Below are positions 60,251-64,000 of a stretch of DNA of 64,000 bases, piece by piece. The number at the start of each line of letters is the position of its first letter. Position 1 is the stretch's first letter. The notes beneath the pieces are model-generated. The model ran no database searches and was not told where the DNA came from. It worked only from the letters and a program-made list of their open reading frames with translations. The stretch comes from Actimicrobium sp035984655 (lineage in GTDB: Bacteria > Pseudomonadota > Gammaproteobacteria > Burkholderiales > Burkholderiaceae_D), in assembly GCF_035984655.1 (NCBI RefSeq), contig NZ_JAXCHT010000018.1:28970-92969 (forward strand), given 5' to 3'. A program made the position numbers and the translations under genes.

Positions 60251-60433
60251 ATGATGTTTCTTGAAAGCCCTTCGCAGTTTGCGCCAGTTTCCAAATGGGA
60301 AGCTTGGTCGGAGCGCCTGAAAACGTTCAATCCACATGACACAACCGTTGTTGCAGAGAAGCAACGCGCTGAACGGATAATTGCACGTCATCGCAATCCT
60401 CGAGAGATTGCACATAAGGCCATTCCGGATTAA
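60251..60433 (+). CDS. Small hypothetical protein (60 aa)
   Basis: This 60-residue frame (MMFLESPSQFAPVSKWEAW...) is charged and helix-prone, with no TM. AAAGGAAAGG lies about 10 bases before the ATG. It follows the fragment at 60055-60249 directly, so it may be the downstream partner of a partly lost operon. It is not recognised. Confidence 0.5.
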   Translation: MMFLESPSQFAPVSKWEAWSERLKTFNPHDTTVVAEKQRAERIIARHRNPREIAHKAIPD

Positions 60434-60619
60434 GACGACAAAAAACACTTCGGAGCTTTTTTGCGCCTTGAACAAAGGGGTCTTAAGACTGTCTCGTTCG
60501 TGCAACCGGGCCGCAAGCATGTGCGGAGTACTCTAAGGATGGATTGTTTCCGTTGCCTTGACGTATTGGGGCGTAGCCCCCCACTATCCTGAAATAATTA
60601 TTTTAAAGGTTAGCCGTAC
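60434..60619. other. Intergenic region with a GC hairpin; likely promoter of the membrane-protein pair
   Basis: A GGGGC-GTA-GCCCC hairpin (about 60568-60580) lies between a TTGACG (60558-60563) and a TATCCT (60585-60590). The 21-base spacing is too long for a normal promoter. AAAGG precedes the ATG at 60620. Confidence 0.4.
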
Positions 60620-61177
60620 ATGGAGGTATTCTTCGATTTCATTGGCTGGATTGCCGTAAATATTTTGGTTCCAACGCTAGCACCCATAATATTCCTGTTG
60701 CTTCCCAAGATTCCCCGAAAGACTCGGCCGTATGCAAAGGGACTCGTGTTGAAGGCAGTTCAAGATGGACAGCTTTTTTGGGTCACAATTGCTCTGTGCG
60801 CGGTGGGCTGCTACGAGTTGTACACTTATGTCCAAACTGGCGTTGAAGGCTTGTGGCATACCGGCGCGATTATCGGCATCGTGTGGTTTGCGGTCTCCAG
60901 CCTCGTTTCGATGGTATTGGTTTTGCTCCAGGCTATCGACATCCCTGGTGAAGTCGCGCAGCCCGCTGTCGTGGGGAGCCACGACAGCGGGCTGGTGAGC
61001 ATATCCGTATGGTTTGTCCTGATGACTGCGGTCACTGTATGTGGTTCGCATTATCTCGCGGCAATCGCAACAAATAATGCTACACTTGATAACGAGGCGA
61101 AATGGCAGACTCTTGTTGCTTGTTTGAAAGACAATAAACGTCACAATGCCTGTCCACAAGAAGGAGCAAAGAAATGA
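60620..61177 (+). CDS. Uncharacterised four-TM membrane protein
   Basis: This 185-residue protein has four hydrophobic segments, at about residues 8-28, 50-71, 80-105 and 127-149. A Cys-containing hydrophilic tail follows (about 150-185). AAAGG stands before the ATG. It overlaps the next small gene by four bases (ATGA) and the pair is followed by a terminator. No family is recognised. Confidence 0.7.
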   Translation: MEVFFDFIGWIAVNILVPTLAPIIFLLLPKIPRKTRPYAKGLVLKAVQDGQLFWVTIALCAVGCYELYTYVQTGVEGLWHTGAIIGIVWFAVSSLVSMVLVLLQAIDIPGEVAQPAVVGSHDSGLVSISVWFVLMTAVTVCGSHYLAAIATNNATLDNEAKWQTLVACLKDNKRHNACPQEGAKK

Positions 61178-61305
61178 CCAAAGTTATGCAAATTATGACT
61201 GTGCCTGAGGTGCGCCACCGGTTTGCACACCATCTGGGAATTTTCGGGTTGATTGTGGGCGCTGTTGTAGCGACGATGATATCGCTCTTAGCGGTCTTCG
61301 CCTGA
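61174..61305 (+). CDS. 43-residue single-TM protein overlapping the four-TM gene
   Basis: The start ATG overlaps the previous TGA and has AAGGAG seven bases upstream, the best ribosome site in this segment. The protein has a hydrophilic N-terminus with His residues (VRHRFAHH) and one TM (GIFGLIVGAVVATMISLLAVF). Coupled translation with the four-TM protein implies a joint function, e.g. a two-component membrane complex or a toxin/antitoxin-like pair; neither is shown. Confidence 0.65.
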   Translation: MTKVMQIMTVPEVRHRFAHHLGIFGLIVGAVVATMISLLAVFA

Positions 61306-61574
61306 GATAGCGGCAATTTCTATCGAAATTAGCAAAAAAAGCGGCGTTCAGTGTCGCTTTTGCTGTTTATACGCATATTTTCGAGAGTCGACCGGAGGTA
61401 CTGCATGTGGCAATTACGATTGCTACTGCGGCCCTATCAACCTCTTCCTGCAAGACTTTCCAGCTATTCCTCCTATCCAGCGGTCCGAAGTCCCAACTGA
61501 GCTTGGGTTCAGTTGGGGGAGAATTGTTGGAGTGTCACGTACAGCGCATCGCGGCTCGCTACCCGGAAGTCTCG
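61306..61574. other. Intergenic stretch with a terminator; no gene
   Basis: Beyond the terminator at 61337-61369 I see only a doubtful plus-strand frame from a GTG at 61407. It has a good GGAGG site but runs antisense into the phosphatase remnant, so it is not listed as a gene. Confidence 0.45.
61337..61369 (+). terminator. Terminator of the membrane-protein pair
   Basis: AAAAGCG (61337-61343) pairs with CGCTTTT (61355-61361), with TGCTGTTTA following. It lies about 30 bases after the 43-residue gene. Confidence 0.5.
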
Positions 61575-62058
61575 CTACACGCTCGAATAACCAGTTGCTA
61601 CCAGTGTGTCGTAGACCGAGCGGTTGGCTTCAGTGAGCCGTTCCGGTTCTGCGCGATAGCCCAGGCGGTCACACAGGAACTGCGCGACAGCACACGAGCG
61701 CGAGAAACCACCTTCGCAGTGCACTACGATAGTCTGCACATCCTGCGGCAGCGCTTTGATTGATGAATTCAACAATCTCACGCGCCTGCGCCGCCGTAAA
61801 CGCCGCAGGCAGTTTCTCGCGGGCCCGAGCGCTGAGGTCCTTCGCGTTGAAATCAACGTCAGCGAATGACAATCGCATCAGATATTCAAATCCCTCCAGC
61901 TGCGCCGTGCCCTTATCCGCAGCGGTGATTGAAATCATAGCGACAGACGCCAGCGCTGGAACACGCTGTGCGTCTGCGCGTGACAGCGCGAACACCTGCC
62001 TGCCGACGGCAGGCGGGCGGTAGAGTTTGCTGATTACGCTCGTGAGATGGTTGTTCAT
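61575..62058 (-). pseudogene. Frameshifted CX5R protein-tyrosine/dual-specificity phosphatase
   Basis: Two overlapping frames fit one protein. The first (62058 to about 61765) gives VFALSRADAQRVPALASVAMISI...EIVEFINQ. The second (about 61763 to 61575) gives ALPQDVQTIVVHCEGGFSRSCAVAQFL, with CEGGFSR as the CX5R catalytic loop. Together they make about 155 residues, the size of small cysteine phosphatases. A one-base shift near 61763 breaks the frame. It could be decay, a sequencing error or programmed slippage; simple decay is most likely. Confidence 0.7.
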
Positions 62059-62157
62059 CCGGTCAATCTACCGCGTGCTATCAATCAAAAGGAAAGTGAT
62101 GCCTCTGCACTGGCCCCATAGTCGTGGGAGCCGCGGATGGCGGCGGCTAGCCGTTAA

Positions 62158-62664
62158 CTAGCGCAGAGTTGTTCCCAGTGCCCACCGGATGCGCTCTGCG
62201 TGGGTAGGCAGCAGTCCAATGTCAACTCGGCACATCACGAGGCGTCCAGCACGGTCATGTTTTGAGCCCGCAAGCCCTGTCCCGCTCAACGTGTCATCGA
62301 GGATGACGTAGGGCTCTCCATGATGATGCCGGGCTAGCCAACCATCTACCGCATCGAGCCGGGTCTTACCGGACGCTTGCAATGCCTCCCCCTCAGGATG
62401 AAGCCCGTTGGCAAGCCACAGCGCACCGGATGCGCGAAAAAGTGCCTCTATGCTGGAAAGCAGCATCAGACGCAGCCATGATGAGGTTACAACTATCTGA
62501 GGATTGAATTCGAACACCAGTGGCTCAAGAACGTCTAGGGCTGGGGGATGCCAAAGAAGTGACAAAAGGTCACTGGGCCATTCCTTTTGAGCCACATCGT
62601 AGCCACCATAGGGGCGGTTCAGACAAAAAACATCATCTATGTCGAGCAGGAGCAAGGGACGCAT
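62158..62664 (-). CDS. HAD-like hydrolase-fold protein
   Basis: This 168-residue protein starts MRPLLLLDIDDVFCLN, a HAD motif I (DxD). TSSWLR in mid-protein fits motif II and the late ILDDTLSGTG fits motif IV-type acidic residues. It resembles the HAD domains found with RNA-repair proteins. The ATG at 62664 opens the motif; the frame continues to 62850 but enters the IS element. It is on the same strand as the phosphatase remnant 99 bases downstream. Confidence 0.68.
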   Translation of the reverse strand: MRPLLLLDIDDVFCLNRPYGGYDVAQKEWPSDLLSLLWHPPALDVLEPLVFEFNPQIVVTSSWLRLMLLSSIEALFRASGALWLANGLHPEGEALQASGKTRLDAVDGWLARHHHGEPYVILDDTLSGTGLAGSKHDRAGRLVMCRVDIGLLPTHAERIRWALGTTLR

Positions 62665-62707
62665 AAGGTGGCTAGTTATAAATGGTTTCGCGGCGCGTGA
62701 AGAAGTC

Positions 62708-64000
62708 TGTTCGCGCTGATCGAAATTTGACCCACCGGGGGTGCGGCGTAAAACTTGGACTACTTGGAGGTAGTTCATGTACTCATACGAAGACCGCATT
62801 CGCGCAGTCAAGCTCTTCATCAAGCTCGGGAAACGCACTGGTCCGACCATTCGTCAGTTGGGTTACCCAACAAAAAATGCGCTCAAGCGATGGTATCGGG
62901 AATACGAACATGGTCGCGATTTGCAGGTAGGCTATAGGCGCGCATGGCAGAAGTATTCGGCTGAACAGAAACAGGCGGCAGTCGACCATTTCCTAAACCA
63001 CGATCGCTGCCTTGCTGGAACCATCAAGGCACTTGGATACCCATGCAGTGAAACGCTCAATGGGTGGATTGAGGAACGTCTCCCTGGAGCGCGGAATCGC
63101 CTTGTCGGCAAAGCGGCGGGCGTTCAGCATTCGCCGGAGCGCAAACAGGCTGCAGTCATTGAGCTTTACACCAGGCAGATAAGTGCCCTGGCGATTTCTC
63201 AAAAGCTGGCAGTTAGCAGGCCGACGTTGTACAAATGGAAAGATCAACTACTTGGTCGTGAGGCTCCCCCATCCATGAAACGCCAGAACGATTCACCGCC
63301 AGATTCAGAGCCGACGGAACTGCAGCGGCAAGTCGACTCGCTGCGACGGGATATTCGGCAATTGCAGCTTGAACACGACCTGTTAAAGAAAGCCAATGAA
63401 CTATTAAAAAAGGGCCTGGGCGTCGACCTTCCGCTCCTGACAAACCGGGAGAAGACGATACTGGTTGACGCCCTGAAACAAATCTACGAGCTCTCGGAAC
63501 TCCTCGTCGAACTTGGCCTTGCCCGTAGCTCGTACTTTTATCACCGGGCCCGTCTTCGAAGACCTGACAAGTATGCAGATGCGCGGCTTGCCATTACAGA
63601 TGTCTTCGAGTGCAATCACCGTTGCTATGGTTATCGGCGGATGCGGGCGGCACTTGGCAGACAGCGGATGTTCATCTCTGAGAAAGTCGTGCAACGGCTG
63701 ATGAGGCAGGAATGCTTGGTCGTTGCAGCTACCAGGCGGCGTCGGTACGGGTCCTACCTTGGAGAAATCAGTCCCGCACCAGAGAATCTCATCAACCGCG
63801 ACTTCCAGGCTGCGACCCCGAATGAGAAGTGGCTTACCGACATCACCGAGTTCCAGATCCCAGCTGGGAAAGTGTATTTATCGCCCATGATCGACTGCTT
63901 CGATGGTTTAGTTATCAGTTGGTCCATCGGCACGCGTCCAGACGCCGACTTGGTGAACACAATGTTGGATGCTGCCATCGAAACGGTGGCCAGCGGCGGT
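62708..64000 (+). mobile_element. IS3-family insertion sequence, right end beyond window
   Basis: The left end probably starts at TGTTCGCGCTGATCGAAATTTGACC (62708 on), 69 bases before the transposase ATG. The right end and the target duplication are outside the window, so the boundary is inferred. It sits just upstream of the HAD-like gene, whose promoter it may have displaced. Confidence 0.75.
62777..64000 (+). CDS. IS3-family transposase, single ORF, 3' end beyond window
   Basis: This open frame has 408 codons to the window edge. The N-terminal half has two helix-turn-helix repeats (TIRQLGYPTKNALKRWYREY and AISQKLAVSRPTLYKWKDQL) and a coiled coil (LRRDIRQLQLEHDLLKKANELLKK). The DDE domain then begins: the first Asp is in EKWLTDITEF and the second in SPMIDCFDG; the Glu lies outside. 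OrfA and OrfB parts are in one frame rather than joined by frameshifting. GGAGG lies seven bases before the ATG at 62777. Confidence 0.92.
   Translation, partial: MYSYEDRIRAVKLFIKLGKRTGPTIRQLGYPTKNALKRWYREYEHGRDLQVGYRRAWQKYSAEQKQAAVDHFLNHDRCLAGTIKALGYPCSETLNGWIEERLPGARNRLVGKAAGVQHSPERKQAAVIELYTRQISALAISQKLAVSRPTLYKWKDQLLGREAPPSMKRQNDSPPDSEPTELQRQVDSLRRDIRQLQLEHDLLKKANELLKKGLGVDLPLLTNREKTILVDALKQIYELSELLVELGLARSSYFYHRARLRRPDKYADARLAITDVFECNHRCYGYRRMRAALGRQRMFISEKVVQRLMRQECLVVAATRRRRYGSYLGEISPAPENLINRDFQAATPNEKWLTDITEFQIPAGKVYLSPMIDCFDGLVISWSIGTRPDADLVNTMLDAAIETVASGG

Noticed and set aside
61407..61763. 118-residue plus-strand frame with GGAGG before its GTG
   Set aside because: Its second half is antisense to the phosphatase catalytic loop; the first half alone has no features.

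Overview
The window looks like chromosomal DNA of a betaproteobacterium of the order Burkholderiales, probably Oxalobacteraceae-like. This is inferred from gene order and families, because no rRNA is present. The supporting signs are the petABC-sspA-sspB block, the long bolA-murA-hisGDCBHAFIE-hit-tatABC run joined to mlaFEDACB and gltBD, the short HisG form, and XrtB-type EPS genes (epsA, epsL) with PEP-CTERM proteins. Almost everything is on the minus strand. Exceptions are tnpB, mscL, a DegS-like protease, a DUF2461 gene and part of the right-hand accessory segment.

Region by region. 1-6.0 kb: a two-partner secretion pair, with tpsA running off the left edge. 6.2-8.5 kb: an orphan PstS-like secreted protein and a PEP-CTERM protein. 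8.9-13.3 kb: a SEC-C/TPR/SPINDLY-type glycosyltransferase and an EAL-CBS-GGDEF protein. 13.3-20.4 kb: an ArsC-like protein, the EpsA regulator, a PhoB-type response regulator, a sugar-phosphate transferase, EpsL, a CAAX-type protease and a second PEP-CTERM protein, i.e. a surface-polysaccharide/protein-sorting neighbourhood. 20.6-24.9 kb: tRNA-Thr(TGT), sspB, sspA and the cytochrome bc1 operon. 25.2-26.6 kb: a lone TnpB element with a recognisable right-end/omega-RNA structure, inserted between petA and mscL. 26.6-29.0 kb: mscL, the protease and DUF2461.

29-52.4 kb is one dense, tightly spaced minus-strand array. It holds gltBD (ammonia assimilation), mlaFEDACB (outer-membrane lipid asymmetry), a two-gene ABC-2 exporter, bolA-murA, the histidine pathway and tatABC. 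An orphan DNA methyltransferase sits between hisD and hisC. 52.5-53.4 kb is a REP-associated tyrosine transposase bracketed by inverted repeats. 53.4-58.3 kb holds a glycosyltransferase, a GNAT acetyltransferase, an HDOD protein and a PAS-GGDEF-EAL protein in two overlapping pairs.

58.3-64 kb is an accessory segment with sparser, less familiar genes. It contains a structured non-coding stretch with two minus-strand terminators, a possible truncated toxin-like ORF, a gene fragment plus a 60-aa ORF, an uncharacterised four-TM protein overlapping a 43-aa single-TM protein, a frameshifted CX5R phosphatase, a HAD-like protein and an IS3-family insertion sequence running off the right edge. The best candidates for something undescribed are the four-TM/43-aa membrane pair, the structured region at 58.7-59.05 kb and the methyltransferase inside the his operon. 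I did not find a complete, recognisable defence system.
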